64,000 bases of DNA from Limnanthes douglasii subsp. nivea (lineage: Eukaryota > Streptophyta > Magnoliopsida > Brassicales > Limnanthaceae), in the NCBI GenBank assembly GCA_036936605.1, contig JAUPFV010000001.1, forward strand, positions 74,853,910 to 74,917,909, read 5' to 3'. The notes beneath the pieces were generated by a model. It was not told where the DNA came from, ran no database searches, and saw only the letters and a program-made list of their open reading frames with translations. Below are positions 12,113 through 24,179 of the stretch, piece after piece. The translations under genes and the position numbers were made by a program. Position 1 is the stretch's first letter, and each line of letters opens with the position of its first letter.

Positions 12113-12115
12113 CTA
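12107..12115 (-). promoter_or_regulatory. In-frame TAG CAA TTT at the protease/RT boundary (possible leaky stop)
   Basis: The gag-protease frame ends at TAG (12115-12113 on the minus strand), and the RT frame continues in the same phase with CAA TTT GGG GGG. Element 2 has TAG CAA TTA at the equivalent place. TAG followed by CAA TTA is the tobacco-mosaic-virus type of readthrough context (CARYYA); here the last base is T instead of A, so the match is partial. The alternative is removal by splicing, known for Ogre elements at this same boundary. Confidence 0.5.
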
Positions 12116-14517
12116 ATTCTCCATTGGATCATCAGTGCTTTTATCACGTAGTCTAAATGCAGCAGCATAACATTCTCTAGTTACTTTTTTATCACTTCGA
12201 ACTACACCAATTCGATCCCCGACTACATATTTCAAACATTGATGAACTGTAGAAACTATAGCGTACATTTTTGCCAGCCATGACCTTCCAAAGATAGCAT
12301 TGTAGCTCGATGGACAATCTACCACCATAAAAAGTACTTGTACTTTCTTTTTAAAAGGCCCTTTTCCCAGAGAAATTTCACCTTCAAACTCCCCTACTAC
12401 ATTCGCTGTCGCACCAGTAAACCCAATTATAGTTCTTTCTGACCTTTCTATCCGAGGCGGAGCATTTAATCTATCATACGTTGATTTGAACAACACATTA
12501 GCAAAACTTCCAGTATCAATCAATACTCGTCGAATTTCTACCCCACACACTTCTGCTCCAATGACCACTGCATCTTCATGTGGCCCAGTAATTCCTCTCA
12601 AATCATCCCCATCGAAAATTATAAATGGGATATCCTTCTTATTGTATAGGTGTGCTGATGCTCCTCCTTCAATTTGATGCGTTAAATTCATTATGTGTCT
12701 TTTCCTCGAATTATTAGTGTTATTAGTCATTGAATCTCCCCCAAATATCGCCAATGACTCAAAGAACGCACACAAATCTCGAACACGTCCCTTACACATC
12801 GGCTCATCAACTGACATCAACAACAATCGACTAGGGTCTGGGTCGACATATTCCGAAGCCACATCAAATTCATCATCCGCAACATCTAAAATCATCAATG
12901 CAGTTTCCTGCTTAGAGTTAGGATTAGTAACCTTTTGAGTTATGGTTTCAGCGTTCCTTTTGACATACTCCAACAATTTTCCATTCTCTATCAAAATCTG
13001 CATTTCCTTCTTCAAAGCAATACAATCATTTGTATCATGCCTAATATCATCATGATACCTACAGAACCTGTTATTGCGTTCCTCCCTTGGCCTATTAATT
13101 GCTGCCGACTTTCTAAAATTTAATGTTCCCTTGGTTTTCTCATATATCGATGCCACACTTTCAGTCAAATCCGCATAATATTCTGGTCTTACCCACACAT
13201 TCGATCTTGGTCTGAATTGGTGTTGATTATTAAAATTGTGCTGATTAGAACCCCCTTGATATGAGTTCGAACCTCCTCGATTGGAAACATTTTGATTACC
13301 CCTTGCGCGTGACGAGTTATTATTCGAAGCATTCACTTGACTATTTCCTTTCTGAACAATACTATTCCCTCCTCGAACTCGAATAGACTCTTCGACTTTG
13401 ATCTGATCTTCAACCTGAGCCATGAGAGCTCCAAACGTTAATGCCGTACGCCTTGTTGTTTCATCAGCTAAATCTCCTGGCAACAATCCTTGTCTGAACG
13501 CTGCCATAGCTACCACTTCCTCACAATCATCTAATCCTGCTTTTGTTGACACAAATATTTTAGTATAATCCTTCAACTTTTCTCCCACAGCTTACTTACA
13601 TTGTATTATCGTATCTCCATTAGCTCTCATTTCTTTGCTTCCCACAAACTGTCTTCGAAAAGCTGTGTAAAAGCCTCTAAAATTTGCAATGGACTCTTTC
13701 GGAATCTTGTTATACCATTTCAGTGCAGTTCCTTTGAATGTCTGAGAGAATGTCCTACAAACCAATTTATCATCGTCCTCGAAATTAGTCATATAGTTCT
13801 TGAATTGCTCTATATGATCATCTGGATCTTGAGTTCCATCAAACTTGTCAATCTTAGAAATGTCGAACCGCCTCAGAAGTGGTACAGATCTAATCGCACT
13901 AATCAACGGTGAATCCCTCCAATCTACTCCTTGAACAAACTGGTCTTCGTTCCTCATTCCCACAGTAGCATACAAACTTGGTTCACCTTCAAATTTCCGA
14001 GGAGAATACACTCGTCTTTCCTTCTTTTGCCTTCCTTCCTTATACATTTTAGCTGGCCAAAATTCATATCCTCCTTCCTTTGAAGGACTTCGAAAATGCT
14101 TATATCTTGGTGTTTCATCTGATTCCGAATTTTCAAAATCTTCTTCTTCACTAGAATCTACATACCGTCGCTTCTGCAACTTTTTTTTTTCATTCCACTA
14201 TGCTCTTTTTTACGCTCAAAATGTATTTTACGCTGATCATCTTGAACGTCGCCGACGTCATTTGATGGATCCGACTGATCATCCCGATCACCTCTTGCTA
14301 TTTTAGATCTAAGTCTAGCGCCATTATTATCTTGTTTCTTTTTAGCAAATTCATCAAGTTCTGCCACTTTTCTTATCAACTCATTCATTTTACCTTCAAA
14401 ATCAAATTGGTTTGATTGAATCGGAATTGACTTACCTGCCTCTTTCTCCTGCAGATCAGATCTTAACGTCTCCAAAGCTTTTCGAACAGGCGGATTATCT
14501 CCTTCCTCCGAATTCAT
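12113..14517 (-). pseudogene. Gag and aspartic protease of element 1
   Basis: Translation starts at ATG 14517 (MNSEEGDNPPVRKALETL), with a coiled-coil-like Lys/Glu region. At a run of about 11 A on the minus strand (14181-14191) the frame is lost and continues one frame over. The gag core follows (14179-13592): FDGTQDPDDHIEQFKNYM and FSQTFKGTALKWY are the retrotransposon gag signature. A TAA at 13592-13594 replaces a Gln codon kept in element 2. The next section (13591-12113) has the zinc-knuckle-like CRYHDDIRHDTNDC, then protease with IDTGSFANVLF (DTGS near 12506-12517) and YNAIFGRSWL. Gag forms the particle; the protease matures the polyprotein. Both breaks are single events, as in a recently decayed copy. 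Confidence 0.9.
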
Positions 14518-14606
14518 CTCCGATCAACAAAAATACAAACGAAATACTTCAGAAAACGAAAAAATTCGAGACTCGATTTTTGATCTATCAATCAAGGTAT
14601 CTTCGA

Positions 14607-14624
14607 CCCCTTTTTCTAGCGCCA
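14607..14624 (-). promoter_or_regulatory. Primer-binding site of element 1
   Basis: Three bases after the 5' LTR (sense), the sequence TGGCGCTAGAAAAAGGGG starts. TGG is the complement of the tRNA CCA end, and position and start are right for a minus-strand primer site. The same sequence with one change is found next to the miniature element LTR at 40083. I cannot name the tRNA; beyond TGGCGC it does not match one I know. Confidence 0.65.
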
Positions 14625-14627
14625 ATT

Positions 14628-15226
14628 TGGTGAGAACAGAAACTGAATTGAGAAGATTGAGAATATTGACTAAGAATCAGCAGAGAGATTTTTAGATGGT
14701 GAATATAATCTTTCTCCTCTAATTATTTCATAGGCGTAATCAACCTCCTCGGCCTCTTTAAATAGGCCCAGTGAGTTAGTTACAAATTCGGTTACATAAG
14801 AGAGATATTTACAGTTCAGTCCCTATTCTTCTTATAAGACTTTAATCTTACTCCATATTAATATAACTTATCATTCAAGTCCTTATTAATTACATTTAAG
14901 TCCCTTATGAATATATTTCCTTATCAGTGTAGCCCCTTTAGTTCTTATAATGATAATTTTATAAGAACTATTCAGTGTTCGAACATTACTCCAGGTGAGT
15001 AACACTTCTTTCCTCCAGCTCCTTTATCATGACTGAGATCAGTGACTTGCAATTTCACTTCGAATATAAGAATGAGTGCAAATAAGCTTCCCACTCGCTT
15101 CGAATCTACCAATTAGAAATACAACTCTACTTCGACCTCGAATCTCCTGTCTTTAGCATTTTTCAACTAACGTACCCCTACTTGAAAGATTAATTTGACC
15201 CTTCTTGATAGGTCTATGACACATCA
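14628..15226 (-). repeat. 5' LTR of element 1 (599 bp)
   Basis: It is the partner of the LTR at 4624-5222, begins TGGTGAGAAC and ends GACACATCA (plus strand), and is followed by the target duplication. It should drive gag-pol transcription on the minus strand; TTTAAATA (14757-14764) is the TATA-like box at the same offset as in the partner (129 bp from the LTR edge). Confidence 0.95.
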
Positions 15227-15231
15227 ATGGT
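15227..15231. repeat. Target-site duplication ATGGT, right copy (element 1)
   Basis: Matches 4619-4623. The sequence beyond it continues the interrupted MULE non-coding region. Confidence 0.9.
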
Positions 15232-15402
15232 TACTTTTTTGTTTACGCTATATATGACCTTTATTGAGATTGCGATTTTATATGTAACACGTTGATAAAT
15301 TGGTTGTATTGATGATAAATCGATTTTTTTATATACCATATTGCTACTTTGTTGCTGCCTCTACAACTTACTAAGTCAAGTTTCCACAATCTAGGGTAAT
15401 AT

Positions 15403-17554
15403 ATGTCGAAACCTAAAGTTTATATTTTCAAATATGGTCACCAAACTGTAATTGTGCCTATATCCGAGTTTGAAAACTTTCAAAGCCTTAAAGATTATGC
15501 TGAAAGCAGATGGCCAGAGCTGGTTAGAGGTAACTACACCATTAGCTACTCCTATGGTGCTCACATAAATTATTTGTTTAATAACGAGACATATTTTATG
15601 GGTTTCAAAGTATATCTTGATGTGGAGCATCTCAAAAGCGTTAATTTTGTTATAGAAGAACAAGTAGTTGATAAAGGGTGTGTCGTTAAGCGTAAACAAC
15701 ATAGCCACAATTTTGCTGGAGCATCCGCTAACCAACTAAATAGTGGGGATAGTAGTAATTGTTTGCTTAATTCACACCGAAAAAAGGTATCTTGTTACAA
15801 CTCGATGGGCTAAAGCTATTGTCGGTGTTGGTCAATCGTTTGCTAAAGGTTCCGCAAGTTTAAGGTTATCCTTGTGTTGATATGCATTAGAGAATGATTT
15901 TTCCTTTAAGTACATGCTTATTACAATTAGAAAGATCATTTCTTATTGTGTAAATAAATATTCAGACAGTTGTAAATGGAGGCTTTATGCATCAATTGAT
16001 TCCAACACCAGTTTAACGAAAATAAAGCGTTTTGTTGGCACGCATACATATAGTCTCGTCTTCACAAAAAAGCATTTGAAATCTGATTTGATTACGGATG
16101 AAATTCATTATTCAATTAGTACTTGCCATTCGGTGACAAAAAAAAATATAGTCCTTTATGAAACAAAACTACAGTTTAGACATCTCTTACCGTCTCTCGT
16201 GGAATGCTTTAGAGAATGAAATGAGGACGTATTCAGAGACAATAATACTTCTTTTAGTTTGCTCAAGTGATACTTCAAACGACTAAAGATTCATAATACT
16301 ACAATGGACTTCCATTTAGAATTAGCTGCTGGTAACGTTTTACGACGCTGTTTTATAGCATTCAGAGCGTGCCTTCAAGGTTTTCATTCACTTGTTGTAC
16401 CTTAGCGGAACTAATTTAACCCGTAAGCATGGTGGTGTATTGCTTTCAGCGGTAGCAAAGGATGACAAAAACGGTTAGTCGCACTGTGTTTCTACATCTT
16501 GGTAGATATATGTATTCAAAATATGGGTTTTACTATATTCTACCACACATTGCAAGATATGTGTTATTATGTATGTGATTGGTCTATGAGTAGGATTTAT
16601 GGTCATATGTTATGCTAGATACAAGTAAAGGGTCTAACTGTGTACTTCGACTTATATTGCGATTTATGTGCTTATATCAATCATGCTAGATAGGTTATAT
16701 TGCTTTTGCTAGACAGGTGCAGTAATATCATTTTTAAACCATGAAATTTACTATGTTTTAGTTGATGCGTTTTACCTTTTAACAAGCTTGCGATTGTAGT
16801 GTTAATAACCAAACATTTTCAAACCATGTCAGCAATATAAACTTTGTAGTTACTACAGGTTTATTCCCATTGCTTTTGGTATTGTTGACAATGAAGACTC
16901 AGATAACTAGCTAGGGTTTATCCAAAGTCTAAAACCTCATATGCTAGGCCTCCAAATAAGATTTATTTTGGATCGCCATTCTAGTATTATTAACATTCTC
17001 TATGTTGTCTATCCCAATAACTACCATGCGTACTTTATTTTCCTTTTAATTCAGAATTTGAATAAAGATTTTGAACACACAAACAAAGAGTATAAAAGGA
17101 ACATGCTACAAATGTTTAACCGATGTGCTTATGCTCCCATAGTAGACCTTTTTAATAACAGAATTTCACAGTTTTTATGTCAAGGCAGTGTTAAAAACAA
17201 AACATTTCTTCAAACTTTGCCTCCGGAAAAGTATGCTCAATCATTCGTCAAAGGGAAACAATATGGGGAAATGGCATCAACTGCGGTTGAATCATTTAAC
17301 GCGCACATAAAAAAAATCTACCTATAGTGGAATTGGTGGACAGAATTAGAGTCCTACTTATGACTCAGATTTCAAGACGTTTACCGGAGCGTCTCAGCTG
17401 GAACACTAATTTATGCCCCGAGTTTAATAGGAAGTTTAAGCATAATGTAGAACATGGTCGAATGTGGGTAGTAAGTAAGTCTTCCATAACTTTTTTTGAG
17501 GTTTTATCAGACCCCTTTATGGTAGTTAACAAACATCAGACCCTGTTACGGTAG
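15403..17554 (+). pseudogene. MULE (Mutator-like) transposase
   Basis: The pieces are colinear but broken. 15403-15813 is the N-terminal region (MSKPKVYIFKYGHQTVIVP... with an RWPEL motif), of the type that precedes plant MuDR-like transposases. 15914-16219 has CKWRLYASIDSNTSLTKIKR and GTHTYS, matching the zinc-binding FLYWCH/MuDR-like domain (final Cys of HTC lost). About 16369-16473 reads HLLYLSGTNLTRKHGGVLLSA, the start of the MULE catalytic domain (usually DGTHL; the first catalytic Asp is Ser here). 16860-17327 covers FPIAFGIVDNEDSDN, ILDRHSSI, the conserved Y/H region and KQYGEMASTAVESFNAHIKK. 17327-17554 covers LVDRIRVLLMTQ and the start of the SWIM region. Between 16474 and 16860 the sequence is intron-like. 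In-frame stops show it is dead. Confidence 0.82.
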
Positions 17555-18700
17555 TTAACATGCTTGATTTTAAATGTACTTGTATTAGTGCTAATCTGTA
17601 AATTATAGGTCCAGTTATTCTTTTCGCATACCAACTATAACCGATTTTGGAAAAGTTTCAAAATCTAATGATTCTTTGGAGCCTGGAGTTCATCCACCTA
17701 TCATGAAAAAATAATCGGGACGGTTGTTTGTGGCTGCTGTTTAAAATCAAGATACAACCGGAGGTCTTGCGATCCTCCATTTTAAATTTCTGCTAGCTGT
17801 GTATTTAGGTCTATGGGTTTTGTTAGTGCTTCTTATCTTGCAATTTACCCATTTTTTATTGGACACATTGCTAGATACAGCGTATGCTAGATAGGTTAAT
17901 TTGTTAGTTAACCACTTTAGTAGATATAAACTTTGCTAGCTATGTTTCAATTAAACAAATAAATTGTTATGTACTGCCTCTTACATTTAAAGAAGAAGAA
18001 CTTTACTTTGCTATATAGGTCCTTCATCACATGCCCCATATGTCTATACCATTCTCCAATCGATTTTATTGTATGTCAATGGTTTTATATGTTTCCCGGT
18101 ATCGTGTCTACAATCTTTTTAGTTGCGGAAACAGTATTCGATTGTGGGGGTAAAGGTTGCGTTTATGGAGATTGACTAAACGAGATTGCTATTTACATGA
18201 CTAGTTGGACATTGTTAGATACCCCATTATATGTTTACTACATTGTGATTATTTTTTGTCTAAATAACCATTCTCGCATTTGCAAGATACGTACAATTTT
18301 AAAAATTATACTGGTCCTTGTTAAATCTATGTTCTGCCTGTGTAACCATTTTGCTAGACACACTTTAAAAGAGTCTCGTGATTTATTACTTAATGTATAC
18401 ATCATTCATGGACATTACAATTATTTCCTTTGCTATTTCCATTTCTACAACAACGTTCAACGAAGAATGGGACATAACTGTTACAAAAAAGCTAGGGTTT
18501 TCAAATCCTGTTCGAAGGTTAGTGGTACTGTAATATGTTCCTAATTGAAACAACCAACGAATACACAATTAAATAACGATTAATAACAGAAGTTCAAAAT
18601 ATATTAAAACTGCATGTAGTGTCTTTACAAATTCCTAGATAACTCAACCCTCTCAAAAAATACACTATGTCCGAAGGTTGGTACATTTTACTTCAATAAA
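17555..18700. other. MULE non-coding tail with repeated words
   Basis: No supported gene. The stretch carries several TGCTAGATA-like words (17870, 17887, 17933, 18352) and separates the transposase relic from the convergent minus-strand gene. Small open frames such as 18197-18544 have no family features. Confidence 0.5.
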
Positions 18701-18732
18701 CAAAAATACATACTACTTGACCTACGAGAACT

Positions 18733-21700
18733 TCAATCATCATCCTCGTCATCGTCCTCCTCATCTTCATCTTCTTCTTCTTCGTTATCTTCCTCCTCTT
18801 CCTCGTCTTTTTCTTTGTCTGTTTCCTTCCCATTGCCTACTTTATCATCTTCTTCATCATCTATAACTACTGGTTCATTGACATCCTTATCGTCCCAACT
18901 GTCCCTCCTACGCTTGCGTTTGGGCAGTTTGTTTGGGTCTGAGTCGTACCCGTCAAAGGGCGAGGAGTCAGCGGTGTCATACTCGTCGTCAAACTGGACA
19001 TAACCAATTTTTGGACTCGTTGGATGAGTAGTTCGACGTGGTGGTTTGTTTAAAAGAAGAACAATTCCTGGAATGTTCATAGATTCAAACTTTCAGAAGA
19101 TGAATATTAGGGAGAATCTGGAGACATAAATTGTTTCAAAGTGTTTAGTGTTTAAGAGTAAATAGCCTAAAATTTCTTCTGTTATTTATAGTCAAAGGTC
19201 ATGCTCAATGCTATGTCTAATCTAGCAAAATGAAATTAATTCTACATGTTTTCTTAATTCTTTTGTAATGATTCATCTACCTTTGTCTTGTCAAGTATTA
19301 AATTAACCAATAAGATGAAAAAAAACCTTTGTTTTAATATTAACGGAGATATGTAGCAATCATATCGACATTATTTAATGAGCGCTTTAGTTAATAACCT
19401 AGTCTCCAATGCATTAATAGTCACTGTATTTGGATACACGATTTATTCCTACAAGAGCAAGTACATTAGTGAATCATATATTGCAATATCCAACATGAAA
19501 TGTGCTTGCTAGATATGGCTTCCTTTTAATTTTATAATTATGCTTCATTGTTGTAAATTATTAAAGTTGCTGCGATTTAGAGCATTTTTTGTTCATGCTA
19601 CACGTTGCTAGGCATTAACAACTTAGGAATTTTAAAGATATTAACCCATGCTAACATTTCTAGATATTAACAACCTAGCAATTTGACATGTTACTAGATT
19701 AGTGTTAAATACTAAACAGACGTTGCGATTTGTACTCATGTTTTAAGTAGTAAAAAATTACCTTCCAATATGAGTAATTTAATACCCATTTTTACATCGT
19801 TAGATATGACAAAATATAAAGTCAACCAATTTGAAATCTTAACAAAATCCTTACACACAACACGGAATACGTAATGAATTATATATTTATACAATCATTC
19901 AAAAATGTATATTCCATATCGAATGTAACTACCATCGTCTGTTTATGTCTGAATCATTAAGAAAATGCATAAAGATTTCATTACATCCCACTTCCTACCC
20001 TGTTCCACAACTAACTCATTTACATCACATTCATTACATCCCACTTCCTGCCTCTATTCCATTGCAGATCCTTTCTCTCTGATCGTATAATCGACAACAA
20101 CGGTTTCAGGATTCTCGGTTTGTACTTCCTCCATATTCGTTAGGGCTGCTAATGTTCCACCTGCTAAATTATCTCCCTCCACCTCTACTAGGTCATTTCG
20201 GGCAGGCTCATTAAATACGGTAGCAACTACCTTCTTTGCGAAGCCATTTATAACTACCATTATTGGTGCACTATCAGACTTTCTAGCCACTACCTCTCGT
20301 AACGTAACGTCTATTGTAGGTTCAATCAGTAATACATTTGTTGTACGTGTATTCTTCACCTGATCCATTACTGGTTCATATTCGATTATATCTGTCACCC
20401 ATTGTGCAGGGACAATAGGTGTACTAACATCTCCCAACACCATCATACCACCATCATTTCCTGCCGTATAAAAGTAGACTTTGAATGTCTTTTGTCAGTA
20501 CATTATAAACTAACATCCTGACTTGCATGTTCGCCTGTTACTTCAACTGACTTGGCCTCTTCATATTCTTCATTTTGCAGGATATGGACAGCCTCCCTCT
20601 CCTTTTCTTCTTTTGCAATATCCTTCACCTCATCATGTTCGGATATATATAATTTTGGGGTTTCTGAAACCTCTTTAATTTGCTTGTTCCGTAATCCATG
20701 TCTGCGATATTGGTAAACAATAGTTTTTTATATTACCTTCTCAATTGTATCTGTAGCCTCCGGTTCAGTATCCTCCTTATCTTCACAATAAAATGGCATT
20801 GATAAGGTGTTGAGAAGTTCAGCATTATCAGCATCTACGATATCATCTATTACCACCAACTTTGCTTTCAACTCATTACTCTCTATGCAGCCCTTCAACC
20901 TGTGTCGAAAGAAGCATGTTATTAATTTGATGTTAAGTTTTAGACATCTCGTTGCCCACAAAAGCATATCAATACTCACTTTTTTCTTTTTGTACTAAAG
21001 TGAAACCTTCAACCAATTATTTTCAACCTTGAAATGCTGCATCCTGCTACGCTTTTTCACTACGACGTTGTCACGTAAAACTGAACGTGATAGTCCAATG
21101 AAAGTTGCAATACTGGACCTACGCTTCCCTCTTTTTTTCTTGCTCTTCTCATTTGTTAGAGTCATGTTCTTATTTACCAAGAATTCATGTAGTGTAACTT
21201 CATATTCCTCTTCTGTCGGTGGTGGTGTTCTGTTGTCATCAAATCTTGGTTCATTGTCACTTGTTGTTATTGAGATGTCTGATCGCTTTCTAAAAGTTGT
21301 TCCAGCCTCAATCTGTAATGATTTCTTCTGCCTTTTGCTTGTTTTATTACCACTAGAAGTTTTCCTTTTCCGACTACTACCTTACGCGATTGTGGTTGTC
21401 CTTCAGAGCTCCCCCAAAATCGTTGCTTCCAAAAGCTTCCTTTTCATCCATTGTCAACGAGAGCTCACTCTCCATAACCTATCCAATCATTCAAAACCAA
21501 TTAAGACTAAGATAGATATTCAGGTTCGTAAATGCGATTTCATGACTAGTCAGTACCATGCATGCAATTTACGAGAATCATAATTGCGATTGTAGTGTAT
21601 TACAATATTGCTAGACATTTATTAATATAGGGATTGCCATTGATGTTAAGTTATCATTGCGAGATACTACTATTGATAGTGTTGCGATTTATTTATATTG

Positions 21701-22820
21701 TGTCATTGCTAGATACATTTTACTAACAACATTGTTAGATACGATTATATTTTATAATTCTACATTTATTCTACAAACAAAATTTTCTTAACTGCTCCTC
21801 TCGTAGTTGACAAATCATCTGGATCATTTCCATAGTTGACTTCCCCCCTCCAATCCCCACCATTTATAACATCTAGGTAAGATGTCGGGCCTTAGTATTT
21901 CAATCTCCGTCAAAGTGTGCTATATCGAAAAGGGTTGCATACAAATCAAATCAAACATTCAATGATGGTTTGAATAACTAACATAATTATATAAGCCACC
22001 GTACTTACAAATAGAACAAAAACGCATCTGATAACTCTACCGGGCTTTCCAGCAAGAAGACATTTATCAAATAACGTGTGCAACTTCTCAACTATAGCTC
22101 TCGACCAATCGTAGTCGTTAATTTTAACCATATCTTTGACGTAGAATATTGTTGTCAAACCCACAAAATCCCCTGGAACTGAGAAGAACAGGGTCAAGCA
22201 AATGAAAAGTATCAAAAGAGGAGCAATGTCCTTTGGCTCGTCCTCCCATCCTTCCATAATTGTTTTTTATAGATTGTTGCAACCCAAACAAAAACATCCT
22301 ACATTAGTGCAAGAATACATCGAACATATAAAATATTTGTGAATCAAATTACCTTTATTAAAGAACTTGATTCAGATTTATCATTCGTCAGCCCACTCTT
22401 CCGAGCGGGGCACTCAAAAAATACTTCTGCATTAGCCTAGCACCATTCTCAGCATCTTCAACGTACCGACCAATTAAGGCTCCAACTTTATTCAAAGACA
22501 TCTCCTCATTCTTGTGTTTTAGCCCAAAAATAACTATCACATCGGTTTTAGTTACCTTCACAAACTTACCTCCTATCTTGAAAGCATTCGCTTTCACATC
22601 GTAAAAACTAGCAATTTGCTCGATCAGTTTATGGAACTTCTTCAACTTTAAATCCTAATTTCGTAGGTCGATCCATGCTTTTAAAAATTTATAAAATGGA
22701 GTGTCTCTACTTGATTCTATGTGTTCGGCCGTAACAACATTATGTGTAAGAAGCTTTATGATACTCACTAGACTAGACCTATAGAATACCCATTCCGCAG
22801 TCCTGTTGCCTGCACAGAAC
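18733..22820 (-). pseudogene. Multi-exon plant-mobile-domain/DUF1985-like gene carried by the MULE
   Basis: Exon-like blocks on the minus strand, in order: 22820-22388, 22257-21946, 20979-20728, 20446-20054 and 19080-18733. The first reads like the N-terminal helix-rich part of plant mobile domain/DUF1985 proteins (SLVSIIKLLTHNVV, PFYKFLKAWIDL, then FKIGGKFVKVTKTDVIVIFGL). The second has the typical hydrophobic segment and YDWSRAIVEKLHTLF. The last block is a strongly acidic Asp/Glu tail preceded by PKRKRRRDSWDD, a basic cluster. Stops between blocks (e.g. in the first at about 22657) could be introns or decay. Such genes are often found inside plant MULEs, in Kaonashi-type elements together with a Ulp1 protease; I do not see a Ulp1 catalytic domain here. 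Function unknown; calls for separate exons are approximate. Confidence 0.45.
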
Positions 22821-23110
22821 ACCACTGCGATTTATGAAGTCATTGCTATATATTGATACACAAAAATTGCATATGCGTTTTAATACTGCCTACAACCTCA
22901 AAAATGTTTTATACCAACATAACCAACACACATTGCGATTGTAGAATTACTTTTGTACATGTTGCATGTCGTACAAAATATTCTAGACATTGCAATTTAC
23001 TAACACGTATCACTGAACTGAAACAACCCTATGTAATACGACTACCCTAACTTCAAGCTTTGCTAGACACTACCACAAACAGACGAGCATGATGCAATTT
23101 GTATCTACCA

Positions 23111-24167
23111 TATCATTCACGTCCACCTTTTTCGACACTTATTCACAATATCCCCACACAGACTTACGAAACATCAACCATGAACCAATACTTACCACAA
23201 CAAACTAAATACGAAAAAATAAATATCACCTAACACATCTAGAATTTTTTAAAAAAACCAGAAATGAAAAACATAACAACGCAAGGCATTGTCATTGATG
23301 AAATTGAAGATACTAATTACCAAACACTCATCTATCAATTTGTGTGTTTTTAAACTAAAAAACTTCTAACATCGTCAACAACAAGGTTCTCATTACTTTT
23401 GTCAAAAAAGAATTAGCTGTAGTTGTATAACCAGTTTGTAACTACACCTCTATTAACTAAATTACTTCGGCGACGTGAGAATAACCACTATTAACGTTAT
23501 CGGTGTGCACTGACGTCGGCGACGGGTATTTTGGCCGGTTGATAAGACAATTTTATTCAGAAATGAGTTTAAGGGTCTTCTGTATGGGGTCTCGTCTTTC
23601 CCTCTTCAATATTAGGAAATTCAAATTTGGGAGGGAATGGAAACCTAAAAGTCTAGATTATAAGTAAAAAAAGTGGGTTCCAACCTAAATGAACGTATTT
23701 ATACCCTTTGGGGTATTTTTGCCAAATATTTGGATTAAGGTACTTTATGAGACTATCCTGTTATTAGATACTAGTTTGGTGTTACATATTTGAGAATGTA
23801 TTTATTGGTAGTTTTCTTCTTTTAAAACCTATATAATCATTTATATTCATAAAAGAATTACTATAATCAAACTTACCCACAACATGTATAATTATTATGC
23901 GAATTTTGATATAATTTAATTGTTATGTAAACGAGATACCTTATCCACAGAGAAAGAAAAAATGAAGTAAAAATAGGTAGAAGTTGGTTTTGTTTTGTCT
24001 TAATATTTAAATTTCATCACAAGTTGCGGTTAATACTTATAACTTTAAAAACAAAACAAAATTGAACAACATTTAATTTACATGGATTTGAATAATAGAG
24101 AAAATTTATCTCCACGAATAAACATATTAGATAAAACTGTTAGTTTATGAATAGAGTTGGCAATCCC
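23111..24167. other. Intergenic DNA between MULE and gypsy remnant
   Basis: Nothing coding is recognised. A GC-richer patch near 23460-23550 (GGCGACG words) might belong to a MULE terminal region, but I found no clear inverted partner near 3840-3960. The junction at about 24167 is abrupt: gypsy integrase sequence starts without any 3' LTR. Confidence 0.4.
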
Positions 24168-24179
24168 TTTGACAAGTAT

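Larger units (their letters stand above)
4624..15226 (-). mobile_element. Ty3/gypsy Tat-lineage LTR retrotransposon (element 1), nearly complete
   Basis: This 10.6-kb element lies on the minus strand. It has 599-bp LTRs at both ends (about 12 differences, roughly 98 % identity), TG...CA termini and an ATGGT target duplication. Reading from 15226 downward, the order is 5' LTR, primer-binding site, gag, protease, RT, RNase H, second RNase H, integrase, a 34-bp minisatellite, an antisense gene (plus strand 5473-8281), polypurine tract and 3' LTR. A second RNase H plus an antisense extra gene downstream of integrase is the published hallmark of the Tat lineage (relatives Grande, Retand, Ogre). 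It is probably immobile without help: gag has a frameshift and a nonsense codon, pol has two nonsense codons besides the shared TAG, and the antisense gene is also broken. High LTR identity implies a fairly recent insertion. Confidence 0.95.
4280..23110 (+). mobile_element. Old Mutator-like DNA transposon (MULE) with a nested gypsy element
   Basis: The limits are approximate. The inner evidence is a MULE transposase pseudogene on the plus strand (15403-17554) and a minus-strand gene of plant-mobile-domain/DUF1985 type (about 22820 to 18733). Both sides of the nested gypsy element 1 (4624-15226) read continuously as one non-coding sequence: removing the element and one ATGGT restores a run from TTGCTAGATATGGT into TTACTTTTTTG. 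The non-coding parts are studded with the words TGCTAGATA and TTGCGATT from about 4280 to 23110, which I used as limits. I could not find convincing long terminal inverted repeats by eye, so the true ends may lie outside (about 3840 and 23700 are possible). Confidence 0.55.

Noticed and set aside
15391..15735. Minus-strand 114-residue frame
   Set aside because: Mirror of the MULE transposase N-terminus, which has family motifs on the plus strand.
21029..21583. 184-residue plus-strand frame
   Set aside because: Opposite to exon-like blocks of the minus-strand gene; Leu/Phe/Ser-rich without a motif. Kept open as weak possibility only.
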